Source of the DNA: Metabacillus lacus
Lineage (GTDB): Bacteria; Bacillota; Bacilli; Bacillales; Bacillaceae
Direction: 5' to 3'
DNA length: 64,000 bases
Assembly: GCF_009674805.1 (NCBI RefSeq)
Contig: NZ_WKKI01000015.1
Coordinates: 1-64,000 of the forward strand
Part shown: in pieces, positions 25,417 to 35,041 of the stretch
How positions within the stretch are numbered: the stretch's first letter is position 1
Layout: every line of letters begins with the position of its first letter
The notes under the pieces: model-generated
What the model saw: the letters and a program-made list of their open reading frames with translations, nothing else
Told to the model about the DNA's origin: nothing
Database searches by the model: none
Program-made: the position numbers and the translations under genes

Positions 25417-26403
25417 CTAGTAATTCTCGTATACATAGGGTTCGCTGGGCTGCTCTATCTTTTCTATGCTGTTAATTTGAAGGTATGGCAGGTTCCAGTC
25501 ATTATATGTGGTTTGCTCAAGAACGCCGCTGACCCTTACCCACTGATCTTCCTCTAAAGCTTCCCCATCCGGCATCGCGGCAAGCGTACCGTAGACTGAT
25601 GCATCTGCCACACAGCAGGAGAGTCCAAATCTCGCTACAACAAACTGATTACTTTCAAAATCAGGCTCTCTGTATACGAAACCGATCAGTTCCATTTCCT
25701 TGCCGGCAAATTTCTCGGGAAATTTATCAATAATATTTGTCATTTGAATGTATTGTTCTTCTGTCAGAGTAATTTTATCGGACTGAAGCATCTCTGCTTC
25801 CAGTTTCTCATAATATCCTTCCGGCGGTGCCTCAATTTCAAAACCTTCAGGATGTTCAAGAGGCACGTCAGATTGGGGCTGATCTGAGTCAGTATTTCCT
25901 GATGCATTTCCCTCTACTCTTTCTTCCAGCTGTTTCATATACTCTTCAGGGTCACTCAGGTACAAATCAGCCAAATCCTGGTCAGTCAGCCTGTCTGACT
26001 CTTCTGCAGGTTCCTGCTGCTGCTGGACCAGACCGCTTTTAAAACCCCTTTTTGAGGCTATAGAGCTGTCGAGAACCACTTCCGGAAACATAAAGCCTGT
26101 GATAATAGGAAAAACAAAAAAAGAGTAAATCACAAGAGATTGAAGCGGCGAGTTTTTCTCACTGTGCTCAAAACCACAATTACAAACAACTTCTTCATCG
26201 TTTTTTGATCCGCTTCTCCAGATTTGAACTACTCCAAGTATCAAAAACGTCACAACTGCAAAATAGATGAACGGCATCATCCTGGGAGCAATAAAATTGG
26301 TGATGTTTCCAGTCGTAATCAGCTTAAACATCAGCATAGTAAAACCAATCAGGATGATTCCTCTTATAAATACATGAAATCTGTAATCAGGACGATTGTT
26401 CAT
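25417..26403 (-). CDS. TIGR03943-family membrane protein (YcgQ-like)
   Basis: A 328-residue protein with membrane segments at about residues 13-33, 39-62 and 88-107, then a long acidic linker rich in Asp, Glu and Gln, and a C-terminal OB-like domain (ELIGFVYREPDF...FGLSCCVADASVYG...VRVSGVL). The Cys pair in CNCGFEH and the SCC motif are possible metal ligands. It always pairs with a YraQ/UPF0718 permease. Transport or metal handling is inferred, and the substrate is unknown. It follows the permease gene by 46 bp. Confidence 0.75.
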   Translation of the reverse strand: MNNRPDYRFHVFIRGIILIGFTMLMFKLITTGNITNFIAPRMMPFIYFAVVTFLILGVVQIWRSGSKNDEEVVCNCGFEHSEKNSPLQSLVIYSFFVFPIITGFMFPEVVLDSSIASKRGFKSGLVQQQQEPAEESDRLTDQDLADLYLSDPEEYMKQLEERVEGNASGNTDSDQPQSDVPLEHPEGFEIEAPPEGYYEKLEAEMLQSDKITLTEEQYIQMTNIIDKFPEKFAGKEMELIGFVYREPDFESNQFVVARFGLSCCVADASVYGTLAAMPDGEALEEDQWVRVSGVLEQTTYNDWNLPYLQINSIEKIEQPSEPYVYENY

Positions 26404-26449
26404 TATTGAAGGTCACTCCTTTTACTTCAGTTACCATAAACCTTTGATT

Positions 26450-27472
26450 CTACCAGATACCAAGGAAAAACTGCTGATAGATCAATATTGCAGCATATAC
26501 TGAAATTGTCACAACTCCTATAAATACTAGCACAAATCTTGCTTTAAAAAACGCAAAAAGCATAATTGTATTCTTCAGATCAACCATGGGACCATAAACC
26601 AGGAAGGCAAGGAGAGAACCAGCAGAAAACGTTCCGCCAAATGACGCTGCAACGAACGCATCCGCTTCGGAACAGAGTGAAAGGATATAAGCAAAAGCCA
26701 TCATAATGGCAGGAGATATCCATTCATTCGTACCCATAGCCGTTATAACGCTTCGGTCGAGGAACGTCTGAAACAAGCTGGCGATGAAAGCTCCAAAAAT
26801 TAAGTACTTGCCCATTTCAAAAAATTCATCTATAGCATGATAAAGGGTGCTCTTCACCCTGTTTCCCTTGACCTTAGCTTCCTCGCCAATAGATCCTGCT
26901 CTTCCAACCAGTTCGGCTCTTGTCCACTTTAACTGATCAGATTTCTTAAAAACGAGATACAAAATCAGACCGATCATGATAGAAAGCACAAAAGCAAGAC
27001 CCATCCTTGCATATACAATTTCTTTTGTTGATTGAAAAGCAAAAAAAGTAGATGCAAACACTACAGGGTTTAATATTGGAGCACCTACAAGGAAAACCAC
27101 GCCTACGTGGAGCGGCATTCCCTTTTTAATCAGCCTTCTCACAATTGGAACAATTGCACACTCACAAATGGGAAAAATTGCTCCCAGCAGTGCTGCCGGA
27201 AATAAAGCCATAATAGCATTTTTTGGAAGGAAACGCTGAATGGCTTCCTCTGAGACAAAGGTCTGGATAAGTGCTGAAACAAATACTCCCAGCAGTATAA
27301 ATGGAATAGCTTCCAGTACAATACTTAGAAAGATTGTATTCACATTCAGAAAACTTCTTGGTATCTCCACAGGAAGTTCCTGAAAATCCACAAACAAAAA
27401 CAGGTATAGAAACAAGCCCATTAAGGCAAGGGCAATTCCTTCCTTTACATATGATCCTGACGATTTTCTCAT
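26450..27472 (-). CDS. UPF0718/YraQ-type permease (YcgR-like)
   Basis: A 340-residue protein with about eight to ten hydrophobic segments. The hallmark FPICECAIVPIVRRLIKKG and VGAPILNPVVFASTFFAF, then SLCSEADAFVAASF, are typical of the YraQ/ArsP-like permease superfamily, in which Cys and Ser residues may act in substrate binding. The ATG at 27472 follows AGGAG; the frame is open upstream without support. It is the first gene of a two-gene operon. The substrate is unknown. Confidence 0.78.
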   Translation of the reverse strand: MRKSSGSYVKEGIALALMGLFLYLFLFVDFQELPVEIPRSFLNVNTIFLSIVLEAIPFILLGVFVSALIQTFVSEEAIQRFLPKNAIMALFPAALLGAIFPICECAIVPIVRRLIKKGMPLHVGVVFLVGAPILNPVVFASTFFAFQSTKEIVYARMGLAFVLSIMIGLILYLVFKKSDQLKWTRAELVGRAGSIGEEAKVKGNRVKSTLYHAIDEFFEMGKYLIFGAFIASLFQTFLDRSVITAMGTNEWISPAIMMAFAYILSLCSEADAFVAASFGGTFSAGSLLAFLVYGPMVDLKNTIMLFAFFKARFVLVFIGVVTISVYAAILIYQQFFLGIW

Positions 27473-27512
27473 CTGGCAAACTCCTATTCTAAACAAAAAT
27501 CTGTCTCTCATT

Positions 27513-27576
27513 ATATCATACGAATTTCCTCTCTCAATTATGCAATATCATACGAATTCCCTCTCTCATTTATGCA
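27513..27576 (-). repeat. Tandem 32-bp duplication carrying the operon promoter
   Basis: 27513-27544 and 27545-27576 are two adjacent 32-bp copies with about three differences. On the minus strand the junction creates TTGAGA and TATAAT spaced 16 bp, a probable promoter of the permease operon. The outer copy keeps the -35-like half but has TATTGC at the -10. Confidence 0.7.
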
Positions 27577-27655
27577 AAAAAATAGAGTCGGAGTCTCTCA
27601 TCCTTCCGCGTCTGATAGAAGCTGAAGCTATCGGGACTTTTCGTAAAAAACCACA

Positions 27656-27692
27656 AAAAAAAACGGAAGGCATATTGCCTCCCGCCGGTTTT
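27656..27692 (-). terminator. GT2 gene terminator
   Basis: On the minus strand GGGAGGC pairs with GCCTTCC, with flanking AAC/GTT pairs, followed by a long T run. Confidence 0.75.
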
Positions 27693-27698
27693 CAGCTT

Positions 27699-28727
27699 TT
27701 ATCCAGATGAAACAGGATAACCTGCGCCGACTGTCGCTGCAGGTGTTCTCTCTTCATTGATTGTCACTTTATATTCTCTCATTTTTGTTAAATTCCGGTC
27801 TCTTGCAAATGATAAAAAGGCTTGTTTAGAATCTGTCAGCTGCCTCTCAATTTTTGAATTGACCCATTTAGCCAAAAACTTATTCAGCTCTTTAAGCCAG
27901 ACTGCTTTTTCCTGAATGGGCATTTCCGAACCTGCGAACAAAATGCTTCTGCCCGTAATTAATTCTTTATTTAAATATTTTGCAATTAACAGATTTTTCT
28001 TCTCCTCATCTTTCACATAATGCCTGATGATTCGAAGAGATGCTTCAAGAGTCTTATAGTACTCTTCCGGATTTACAGGTATCATAGAAGCATGTTCTTT
28101 GTTTGTATGATTGACAACATAATAGCAAGGATAATCTCCAACAATTGAAATGCCGGAAGCCAGTATATATGCCTTCACCATGAAAGGCTGATCCTCGGCA
28201 GTGCAGACACCTACAGGAAAGTAAATATTGTTCTTCAGCAGAAAGCTTCTCCGGAACATTTTTGTAGGACCGATTGCGTTTAAAACGCTGGATTCAAATA
28301 CGGTTGTTTTCGGCTGAGTTTTTTTAAACTTAGCTACTCCCCGCCCGTTTACACCCGTAAATTTTCCAATGATAATGTCGGTATCATTTTCTTTGCCCAT
28401 TTCATACATCCTGTCCACAGCTTCTGGTCCAAGATAATCATCTACATCCACAAAGAATATGAACTCTCCCGCAGCATGTTGGATCATATAGTTCCGCGGT
28501 GAACCAGGGCCTCCCGTGTTTTCCTGATGGTGTACTGTGATATTATGATATTTGGCTGCGTACTCCTCAAGCACATCGCCGCTTGAGTCTGTAGAACCAT
28601 CATTAACCGCTATTACTTCTATCTCATGCTGAGGCATTGTCTGATTGATAATGGAATCCAGACAGGTGCTGATATGAGCTTCTGAATTGTAAACAGGAAT
28701 TCCAATCGTTACTTTAATATTACTCAT
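27699..28727 (-). CDS. GT2-family glycosyltransferase
   Basis: A 342-residue enzyme with an N-terminal GT-A fold: VTIGIPVYNSEAHISTCLDS, EVIAVNDGSTDSSGD, then FIFFVDVDDYLGPEA carrying the DXD metal site (about residues 91-105). The C-terminal 130 residues are helical and lack a membrane segment. The acceptor may be teichoic acid or another envelope glycan (inference). It is monocistronic, with ATG after GAGGTGG. Confidence 0.8.
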   Translation of the reverse strand: MSNIKVTIGIPVYNSEAHISTCLDSIINQTMPQHEIEVIAVNDGSTDSSGDVLEEYAAKYHNITVHHQENTGGPGSPRNYMIQHAAGEFIFFVDVDDYLGPEAVDRMYEMGKENDTDIIIGKFTGVNGRGVAKFKKTQPKTTVFESSVLNAIGPTKMFRRSFLLKNNIYFPVGVCTAEDQPFMVKAYILASGISIVGDYPCYYVVNHTNKEHASMIPVNPEEYYKTLEASLRIIRHYVKDEEKKNLLIAKYLNKELITGRSILFAGSEMPIQEKAVWLKELNKFLAKWVNSKIERQLTDSKQAFLSFARDRNLTKMREYKVTINEERTPAATVGAGYPVSSG

Positions 28728-28947
28728 GTTACCACCTCAACAATCTTTAATCTCAAATCTCCCTCCTATTCCATACCTCTAACAGACATAATCAAAACTT
28801 CTATTTTTAGTTTTTTATGATAATTTTTTCCTATTAAAAAGCTCGCCGTGGTTATTATGGCCTTATCTTCAACCATCCCCAGACTTTCTCCAACATAGGA
28901 CGGGGGATGGATGCATTCACCAGTCCCTCCCCTCTCTCAATAAAACC
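28728..28947. other. Intergenic region upstream of the GT2 gene
   Basis: An A/T-rich stretch. CCATCCCC near 28876 can pair with GGGGGATGG near 28912 to form a hairpin. No ORF with a ribosome site was seen. Confidence 0.4.
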
Positions 28948-28983
28948 TAAAAAAGATTCAGGCATCCTGAATCTTTTTTAGGT
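28948..28983. terminator. Bidirectional terminator after the ABC operon
   Basis: AAAAAAGATTCAGG pairs with CCTGAATCTTTTTT around a short loop. A/T tracts on both sides; it lies downstream of the last ABC gene on the minus strand. Confidence 0.9.
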
Positions 28984-29073
28984 AATGATGAACTTTCTGT
29001 GCAATTCGGTGACAACGCAATAAAGGAAAGCCACAATCCATGATTTCCAATTCAGCTGTTCAGCTGCTGATCA

Positions 29074-29871
29074 TTATGCTTCAAAGACATGAATCAGTTC
29101 CTTTGTATATGCATGTCTATCCTCTGAAAACATGTCTTCACTATTAAAAGAATCTATAATTCTCCCTTTATTCATTACAACGATGCTGTCGCTCATAAAT
29201 CGGACAGCAGCCAAATCATGAGAAATAAACAAATATGACAGCTGAAATGTTTCCTGCAAGTCTTTGAGAAGGTTCAATACATTTCCTTGAATAGATACAT
29301 CCAGGCTGGCTGTCGGTTCGTCAAGAATAATGAGAGAAGGCTTAGTGCTGATGCTTCTGGCAATTGCCGCTCTTTGCTTTTGGCCTCCGCTCAATTCATG
29401 CGGATAACAGTCAAGATACCTTGCAGGAAGCCCTGTCAAATCAAATAAATAAGAAGCATAATCTCTTCTGGACAGAGGCTTTTTTTGCGAAGTATCAAGC
29501 GGCCAAACTTCATTTTTCTGATTGTCCAGGGGCTCCATCACTGAGGTTAGCATTTTTAATTTAGGATTAAAGGAAGCAGCCGGGTTCTGAAAAACAACCT
29601 GAATCTTTTTTCTTGCTTGGGCAATGCTGGCTTTCTTCCGTGGATTTATGAGCTGGCCATCCACTATAATACTGCCTTTATCTGCTTTTTCAATAAAGGT
29701 AAGGCATTTAGCAAGCGTGCTTTTTCCGCTCCCGCTTTCTCCCACAACACCTTTGCATTCTCCTTTTAGTATTGAAAGAGAAACGTCGCTTAGTGCCGTG
29801 CTGCCTCCGGGAAATGTTTTAAATAGATGTTCAGCCTTCATCATATATTCATTGTTTTTCATTTTCATCAC
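29074..29871 (-). CDS. ABC transporter ATP-binding protein, NikE/OppF type
   Basis: A 265-residue ATPase with Walker A GVVGESGSGKSTLAK (about residues 36-50), Q-loop VVFQNPAASFNPK, signature HELSGGQKQRAAIARS, Walker B LIILDEPTASLD and H-loop YLFISHDLA. It is the second ATPase of a five-gene dipeptide/nickel-type importer and the last operon gene. The start is ambiguous: GTG, ATG and later ATG codons follow one another, with a weak GGTG site; the longest form is given. Confidence 0.87.
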   Translation of the reverse strand: MMKMKNNEYMMKAEHLFKTFPGGSTALSDVSLSILKGECKGVVGESGSGKSTLAKCLTFIEKADKGSIIVDGQLINPRKKASIAQARKKIQVVFQNPAASFNPKLKMLTSVMEPLDNQKNEVWPLDTSQKKPLSRRDYASYLFDLTGLPARYLDCYPHELSGGQKQRAAIARSISTKPSLIILDEPTASLDVSIQGNVLNLLKDLQETFQLSYLFISHDLAAVRFMSDSIVVMNKGRIIDSFNSEDMFSEDRHAYTKELIHVFEA

Positions 29872-29874
29872 CAG

Positions 29875-30678
29875 TTATCTTTGTATTGTCATCAGCCTTT
29901 TAGGAGGCTTTCTTAAAGAGGGAATAGAAGAAAAGAGCTTTTGGGTATAGGGATGACAGGGGTTTTCAAAAATAGCTTTTGTTTCACCGCTCTCTGCCAG
30001 CTCCCCATTCAGCATAACTGCCAGACTGTCTGCATATTTTTTCACATGCCTAAGATCATGCGTAATAAAAAGCACTGCACAATGCGTTTCACTTTTTAAA
30101 TCTGCAATTAATCGTAATATGCTCGCTGCTGTAATACTGTCCAGTGCTGTAGTAGGTTCATCTGCGATAAGCAGTTTTGGCTTTAAAATCATTGCCGCAC
30201 AAATAGCAGCCCGCTGCAGCTGCCCTCCGCTCAGCTGTGAGGGATAGCTGCCGTAAACTCTTTCTCCTGGCAGACCCGAGCGTTCAAGCATGTTTACAAT
30301 GTTTTGCTTTCTTTGAGGTTTTGACAGACTGGTATGAACCTTTAGCATTTCGTCAATCTGCCTGCCGACTTTTAAAAAAGGAGTAAATGCACCTTGATAA
30401 TCTTGAAACACATAGGAAATACCTTTACCTCTGAATGCTCTAAGTTTTTTTTCTGTCAGTCTCGTCATGTTGTTTCCATCAAAAACGATGGATCCTCCGC
30501 TTATGTTCAGCTCATTTGGAAGCAGTCCTCCGATCGCTGCAGCTGTTACACTTTTGCCGCTCCCGCTTTCACCTGCTAAAGCCAGCCATTCACCTTTGCT
30601 AACAGAAAGGGAAAGGGATTGAACGATTTTCGTTTCTGCATGAGTAATAGTCAGATTTTCTATTTCAAGTATGTTCAA
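29875..30678 (-). CDS. ABC transporter ATP-binding protein, NikD/OppD type
   Basis: A 267-residue ATPase with Walker A ALAGESGSGKSVTAA, signature SQLSGGQLQRAAICAA, Walker B LLIADEPTTALDS and H-loop LFITHDLRHV. OppD-type length, lacking the C-terminal Fe-S/oligopeptide extension of larger OppD forms, as in NikD. Its start overlaps the permease stop by 4 bp, and only 3 bp separate it from the second ATPase gene. Confidence 0.87.
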   Translation of the reverse strand: MNILEIENLTITHAETKIVQSLSLSVSKGEWLALAGESGSGKSVTAAAIGGLLPNELNISGGSIVFDGNNMTRLTEKKLRAFRGKGISYVFQDYQGAFTPFLKVGRQIDEMLKVHTSLSKPQRKQNIVNMLERSGLPGERVYGSYPSQLSGGQLQRAAICAAMILKPKLLIADEPTTALDSITAASILRLIADLKSETHCAVLFITHDLRHVKKYADSLAVMLNGELAESGETKAIFENPCHPYTQKLFSSIPSLRKPPKRLMTIQR

Positions 30679-31496
30679 GAGAAACCTCCCTTTTGTTTTT
30701 TTACACCAAAATGCTCACGTAAAGAATCCCCAAGCAGGTTGGTCAATAAAACGATGATGGCAATCGCCAGGCCGGGAACCAGCATTAAGTGGGAAGCGTG
30801 ATAGAAGAATGCCCTTCCTTCATTCAGCATGGAACCCCATTCAGGTACTGGTGGCTGTGCACCCAGCCCGATATAAGAAAGAGACGCAATCATGAGAATC
30901 ACTTTTCCCATATCAAGGGTGCTTAGTACCAGAACATTGCCTGTCACATGAGGAAGCATGTGTTTCATCATAATCTTAAATGGACTAAGACCGCTGATTT
31001 TTGCCATAGTTACATAATCTTTACTTTTTTCGGTAAGCACAGTGCTTCGTACAAGCCTTGCATACGATACCCATTTAACCGTTATGATTGCAATCATTAA
31101 ATTGAGCATTCCTGGGCCGAGCAGACCGCTCAACACAATTGCAACAATATAGTCAGGGAATGCCAGGAAAGCATCAACAAGTCTCATAAAAAGCCTGTCA
31201 AGCCATCCTCCAACATACCCTGATAACAGTCCCATTGGAACACCGATACAAACAGAGACAGCCAGCACCGCAGCGCTGACTCCAACAGTTAATTTTGCGC
31301 CGGCGAGCGTTCTTGCCAGTAAATCACGACCCATATGATCCGTACCAAGCCAATGCTGCCAGCTTGAAGTTTGGAGCCTGTTGTCCATCTGGACTTTCAA
31401 AGGATCATGGGGAACAATGTAAGGTCCTGCTATAAAAATAAACGCGAGTAAGATGACAAGAGTGAAACTTAACATAAGGGGATGAATTTTGTTCAT
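30675..31496 (-). CDS. ABC transporter permease, NikC/OppC type
   Basis: A 273-residue BPD_transp_1 permease. Six membrane segments, an N-terminal OppC-like periplasmic start (GPYIVPHDPLKVQMDNRL...WLGTDHMGRDLLAR) and an EAA motif in YVTMAKISGLSPFKIMMKHMLP. It is translationally coupled with both neighbours by 4-bp overlaps. Confidence 0.87.
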   Translation of the reverse strand: MNKIHPLMLSFTLVILLAFIFIAGPYIVPHDPLKVQMDNRLQTSSWQHWLGTDHMGRDLLARTLAGAKLTVGVSAAVLAVSVCIGVPMGLLSGYVGGWLDRLFMRLVDAFLAFPDYIVAIVLSGLLGPGMLNLMIAIITVKWVSYARLVRSTVLTEKSKDYVTMAKISGLSPFKIMMKHMLPHVTGNVLVLSTLDMGKVILMIASLSYIGLGAQPPVPEWGSMLNEGRAFFYHASHLMLVPGLAIAIIVLLTNLLGDSLREHFGVKKQKGGFS

Positions 31497-32434
31497 CTAT
31501 TATTCATCTCCTTTATAGCAATGTCGGGATTTAAAAATCGGTAGGAAATATCAACTAAAATATTAATGAGCGCTACAAAAATTCCCATAAAAAGAATATA
31601 GCCCTGAATAACTGGATAGTCTCTCCGAACAATGGAGTCAATAATCAGCTGCCCTACTCCAGGATAGGCAAACAGTACCTCGATGATCACAGTTCCGCCC
31701 AGAAGACTGCCCAGGCTGACTCCAAAAATAGTTACTACCGGAGCTAACGCATGTCTGAAAGCATGCAGCCAAAAAATCCTCGCTGAACTCAGTCCTCTGG
31801 CTCTGGCAGATGTAATAAAATCCTGACCGAAACTCTCCAGCAAGCTTGATCTAAGAAGCCGTACATATACTGCTGCCATCGCCAATCCCAGTGTTAGAGA
31901 GGGCAAAACAAGATGAAAAAGGCTTCCCTTGCCCATGGAAGGGAAAAGCCCATATTTTACAGAAAACAATTGTATAAAAATGAGACCAAGCCAAAAGCTT
32001 GGGATTGATGCTCCAGCTATGGCGAAAAGTCTGCTGATATGGTCAATCCATCTATTCTTGTAAAGAGCGGATAATGTTCCAAGCGGAACAGCAATGAGCA
32101 TCATCACCACTAAAGAAGAAAACGTTAAGGCCAAAGTAGAAGGAATTCTTGCTGCAAGTTCCTCAATTACAGGCTGCTTGGTAATATAGGAATTTCCAAA
32201 ATCCAGTTGAAAAAATCGGGACAGCCAGTTTGCATACTGTACATATACCGGCTGATCCAGACCAAGCTCCGTTTGTAAACTTTCCATTTCCTCTTGTGTA
32301 ACAGCTAAATCATCCACCTGCAGCATAAGCTTTACTGGATCTCCTGGAGCAAGCTTCATAAATACAAAGCTGATAAAAGAGAGTGCAATAAGAAATATAA
32401 ACAATTCGCTGAGCCTGCGTCCAACCAGCTTCAA
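31493..32434 (-). CDS. ABC transporter permease, NikB/OppB type
   Basis: A 313-residue permease with the OppB N-terminus (LIALSFISFVFMKLAPGDPVKLML), a GLDQPVYVQYANWL loop, and EAA motif DFITSARARGLSSARIFWLHAF. It ends at a 4-bp overlap with the second permease gene and begins 1 bp after the binding-protein gene. It forms the channel with the NikC-type subunit. Confidence 0.87.
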   Translation of the reverse strand: MKLVGRRLSELFIFLIALSFISFVFMKLAPGDPVKLMLQVDDLAVTQEEMESLQTELGLDQPVYVQYANWLSRFFQLDFGNSYITKQPVIEELAARIPSTLALTFSSLVVMMLIAVPLGTLSALYKNRWIDHISRLFAIAGASIPSFWLGLIFIQLFSVKYGLFPSMGKGSLFHLVLPSLTLGLAMAAVYVRLLRSSLLESFGQDFITSARARGLSSARIFWLHAFRHALAPVVTIFGVSLGSLLGGTVIIEVLFAYPGVGQLIIDSIVRRDYPVIQGYILFMGIFVALINILVDISYRFLNPDIAIKEMNNR

Positions 32435-32435
32435 T

Positions 32436-33953
32436 TTAATTCACATCCAAGTCCTTTGTAATCATATAATACTCACTCTTACTCGTTTGCCAGTTCTCTA
32501 CTCCCTTTTTAAAGGAAACATAATTGTTAGGATGCACGATGAATGAATGAAGTACTTCTTCCTGGATGATTTCACCTGCACTTTTTGCTATTTCATTTCT
32601 CTCCTCAACCTCAACAGTTGAATTCAGCTGTTGAATTATTGTTTTCAGCTCATCCTGTTCCATGCTGTTATAATAAAAGGCTCCTCCATCCATATAAGCT
32701 GAATTCAAGAAATAGCTTGCATCTCCTCTTGGTGCAGTGACAAGACTGTATGTCGCCAAGTTCCAATCATTATTTTCCGCAAGAAATTCATCAATATTTT
32801 CTACAACTTTAATGTTAATTCCTATGCCCAGCTCTTTTGCTTCCGATTGTAATAACTGCGCAATCACTGGTAGCTCCGGGCGGAATGAGGTGGTTGCAAC
32901 CTGAAACGAAAGTGGACTACCATTTAGATAAGCCTGTCCATCCTTTACTTCCACACCTGCTTCTTCAAGATAGCCAGCTGCAATTTCTGTTCCATGTTCA
33001 TGCTTAGCAGGATCAATAGAAAAAGGGAAATCTCTTAAAAATGGCCCATTTGCTTCAATTGCCTGTCCCGTCATGACGCTTTTAGCGATTTCAGATTTAT
33101 CAATTAATGCGTCAATTGCTTTACGAATGTGAACATTTTTCAAAGCTTCATCCTCGGTGTTATACATGAGAAGATGAGTACGCGGGCTTGGTACCACATC
33201 AGTGATAATATCTTCATCTTTCTTTAATGTCTCCAGGCTTTCAATAGAAGGCCTGTAAACGATGTCCGCATCTCCTGATTGAAGAGCCAGTGTTCTTACA
33301 TTTGCGTCATCGTTAAATGTCATTGTGACAGTATCAAGGTTTACTTCTCCATCCCAGTATTCATCAGATTTCTTCAATACCAGACTGCTTCCAGCCTGAA
33401 AAGACTCTGCCTTGAAAGGACCTGTGCCTACTGGACTTTTGGCTATATCTCCTTCATCTGCAAGGATGACAGCTGTGTTAGGATGAATAAGCTCTGAAGG
33501 AAAATGAGGTATAGATTCAGTCAGCGAGATGACAAGCTCTTGACCCTCTGCTTTCAGGCTTTCTATCTTTAATGCATTGTTGATCGCTTCACTGACCTCA
33601 ATGTTTCTTTCGAATGAAGCCTTTACTGCTTCAGCGTCTACTTTTTCTCCATTTTGAAACTTGGCATTTTCATTTATCATAAACACCCATGTTTTACCAT
33701 GATCAGCAGTACTCCATTCCGTCGCAAGCCACGGCTCCAGTTCCAAATCCTCATTAATTTTAACCAGTGTCTCTACCATCCCTGCCCTCAATGGCGTCCA
33801 ATTTAGATGAGGATCAAGTGTATCGCTCGGAAAATTAGATAAAAACGTTATTGCTTTTTCCTCTTCACCGTTTCCTGTTTCCTGACTGTTCGTACATGCT
33901 GCTGACACAGCTAGAAAACTAATGCTAAATAAAACAACTAGTAACTTTTTCAT
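32436..33953 (-). CDS. NikA/CntA-type substrate-binding lipoprotein
   Basis: A 505-residue SBP_bac_5 lipoprotein: signal peptide with lipobox VSAAC at about residue 20, then DTLDPHLNWTPLRAGMVETLV and the conserved VGTGPFK. This cluster binds peptides, nickel complexes or metallophores (opine-metal) in relatives. The ligand is not fixed by sequence. Two Zur-like boxes lie immediately upstream, suggesting a zinc or zinc-metallophore ligand (inference). It is the first gene of the operon. Confidence 0.85.
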   Translation of the reverse strand: MKKLLVVLFSISFLAVSAACTNSQETGNGEEEKAITFLSNFPSDTLDPHLNWTPLRAGMVETLVKINEDLELEPWLATEWSTADHGKTWVFMINENAKFQNGEKVDAEAVKASFERNIEVSEAINNALKIESLKAEGQELVISLTESIPHFPSELIHPNTAVILADEGDIAKSPVGTGPFKAESFQAGSSLVLKKSDEYWDGEVNLDTVTMTFNDDANVRTLALQSGDADIVYRPSIESLETLKKDEDIITDVVPSPRTHLLMYNTEDEALKNVHIRKAIDALIDKSEIAKSVMTGQAIEANGPFLRDFPFSIDPAKHEHGTEIAAGYLEEAGVEVKDGQAYLNGSPLSFQVATTSFRPELPVIAQLLQSEAKELGIGINIKVVENIDEFLAENNDWNLATYSLVTAPRGDASYFLNSAYMDGGAFYYNSMEQDELKTIIQQLNSTVEVEERNEIAKSAGEIIQEEVLHSFIVHPNNYVSFKKGVENWQTSKSEYYMITKDLDVN

Positions 33954-33968
33954 ATTGTTCTTCTCCTT

Positions 33969-33989
33969 AAAATGTAATGTTTACGATTT
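33969..33989 (-). promoter_or_regulatory. Candidate Zur box 1 of the NikA-type operon
   Basis: A 21-bp site that agrees at about 17 of 20 defined positions with the B. subtilis Zur consensus as I recall it (inverted repeat AAATCGTAAT with one central base). The left half AAATCGTAA, read on the minus strand, is exact. It lies 16 bp upstream of the lipoprotein start codon. Confidence 0.7.
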
Positions 33990-34032
33990 AGATTGTATTT
34001 TTTCATAAAGTTCAGGAGCTGATGGCTGTCTC

Positions 34033-34053
34033 AACTAGTAATGATTTCGATTC
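34033..34053 (-). promoter_or_regulatory. Candidate Zur box 2 of the NikA-type operon
   Basis: A second 21-bp match, about 16 of 20 positions, with AATCG and ATTAC cores on the minus strand. It is 64 bp from box 1, so two sites may act together around the promoter. Confidence 0.5.
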
Positions 34054-34157
34054 ACAATAATTAATAATAGTGGTTGTTTTAGTATTTGTAAATAACTAAT
34101 TTCATTTTATTGTTTTGCACTTGAAGAATAACTGCCTAAGCGGGCAGGAGCGGGCAT

Positions 34158-34193
34158 AAAAAAAAGACACCGAATAGTTCGGTGCCTTTTTCT
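34158..34193 (-). terminator. luxS terminator
   Basis: CACCGAA pairs with TTCGGTG around a 3-nt loop, with A/T tracts on both sides (TTTTTT on the minus strand). It lies directly after the luxS stop. Confidence 0.85.
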
Positions 34194-34195
34194 TC

Positions 34196-34669
34196 TTATT
34201 CAAAAACTTTTGCTAAGTTCTCTTTTTCCTGCTTTAACCAAAAGTTCATCATTCGCTTAGCTCCATCAAGATCGTGGAGTTTCGCCTGTCCGCATTGTTC
34301 TTCATTTGCAGCCGGAATTTCTGTAATTTCTACAGCTTCCTTAAAGGTATCTTCAAGCAAATCAATGATTTCCTGCACTTCCGGTGTTCCGCTCACAACT
34401 AGGTAGTAGCCTGTTTGGCATCCCATTGGAGAAATATCAATAATATCAAAATGATCGTATTTCTCAGCATATTTACGGATATTAAAAGCAAGCAGATGCT
34501 CCAAAGTATGGATTGTGTCCGGCTTCATCGCTTGTTTGTTTGGCTGACAGAAACGAATATCAAATTTATTAACAACACCGTCAGTTCCAACTTTATGGAC
34601 ACCGCAATGTCTTACATATGGAGCTCTCACAGCATTATGATCTAATTCAAAACTTTCAACTGAAGGCAT
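34196..34669 (-). CDS. luxS: S-ribosylhomocysteine lyase (AI-2 synthesis)
   Basis: A 157-residue LuxS that cleaves S-ribosylhomocysteine to homocysteine and DPD, the AI-2 precursor, in methionine-cycle recycling. The metal ligands His54 and His58 (HTLEH, with Glu57) and Cys126 (EEQCGQA) are present, with Cys84 in PMGCQTGYY. Length equals the usual. Monocistronic, ATG after AAGGAG, as in B. subtilis beside ytjA. Confidence 0.96.
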   Translation of the reverse strand: MPSVESFELDHNAVRAPYVRHCGVHKVGTDGVVNKFDIRFCQPNKQAMKPDTIHTLEHLLAFNIRKYAEKYDHFDIIDISPMGCQTGYYLVVSGTPEVQEIIDLLEDTFKEAVEITEIPAANEEQCGQAKLHDLDGAKRMMNFWLKQEKENLAKVFE

Positions 34670-34816
34670 GAAATACTCACTCCTTTTTTTAATCTATTAC
34701 CTATTATACACCTAATTCCGATAAATTTCATCCATTTTGTCTGAGTTCTGTTTAGAAGAGACTGCTGGATTTTTTCGGCTGATTGAGTATACTGATACTA
34801 ACGGAAGGTGAGACAA

Positions 34817-35041
34817 ATGAAAATCATTTTTATAAGCATCATTAAACTGTATCAAAAAGTCATTTCGCCGCTAAAGCCGCCAACGTGCAGATTTTATCCT
34901 ACCTGTTCACATTACGGGCTGGAAGCTATCCGAGTGCATGGAGCTTTAAAAGGCGGACTGCTGACTGTGATCCGCATCTTGAAGTGTCACCCATTCCACC
35001 CCGGCGGCTTTGATCCTGTACCTCAGAAAAAAGAGGATTAA
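34817..35041 (+). CDS. ytjA: YidD-family membrane protein insertion efficiency factor (YtjA)
   Basis: A 74-residue YidD family protein with the hallmark Cys-rich [17 protein letters not shown] and [10 protein letters not shown] motifs. It assists YidC-dependent insertion of inner membrane proteins. ATG at 34817 is preferred over GTG at 34808 by spacing from GGAAGG. The 3' end overlaps the convergent ytiB stop by 4 bp. Confidence 0.9.
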   Translation: MKIIFISIIKLYQKVISPLKPPTCRFYPTCSHYGLEAIRVHGALKGGLLTVIRILKCHPFHPGGFDPVPQKKED

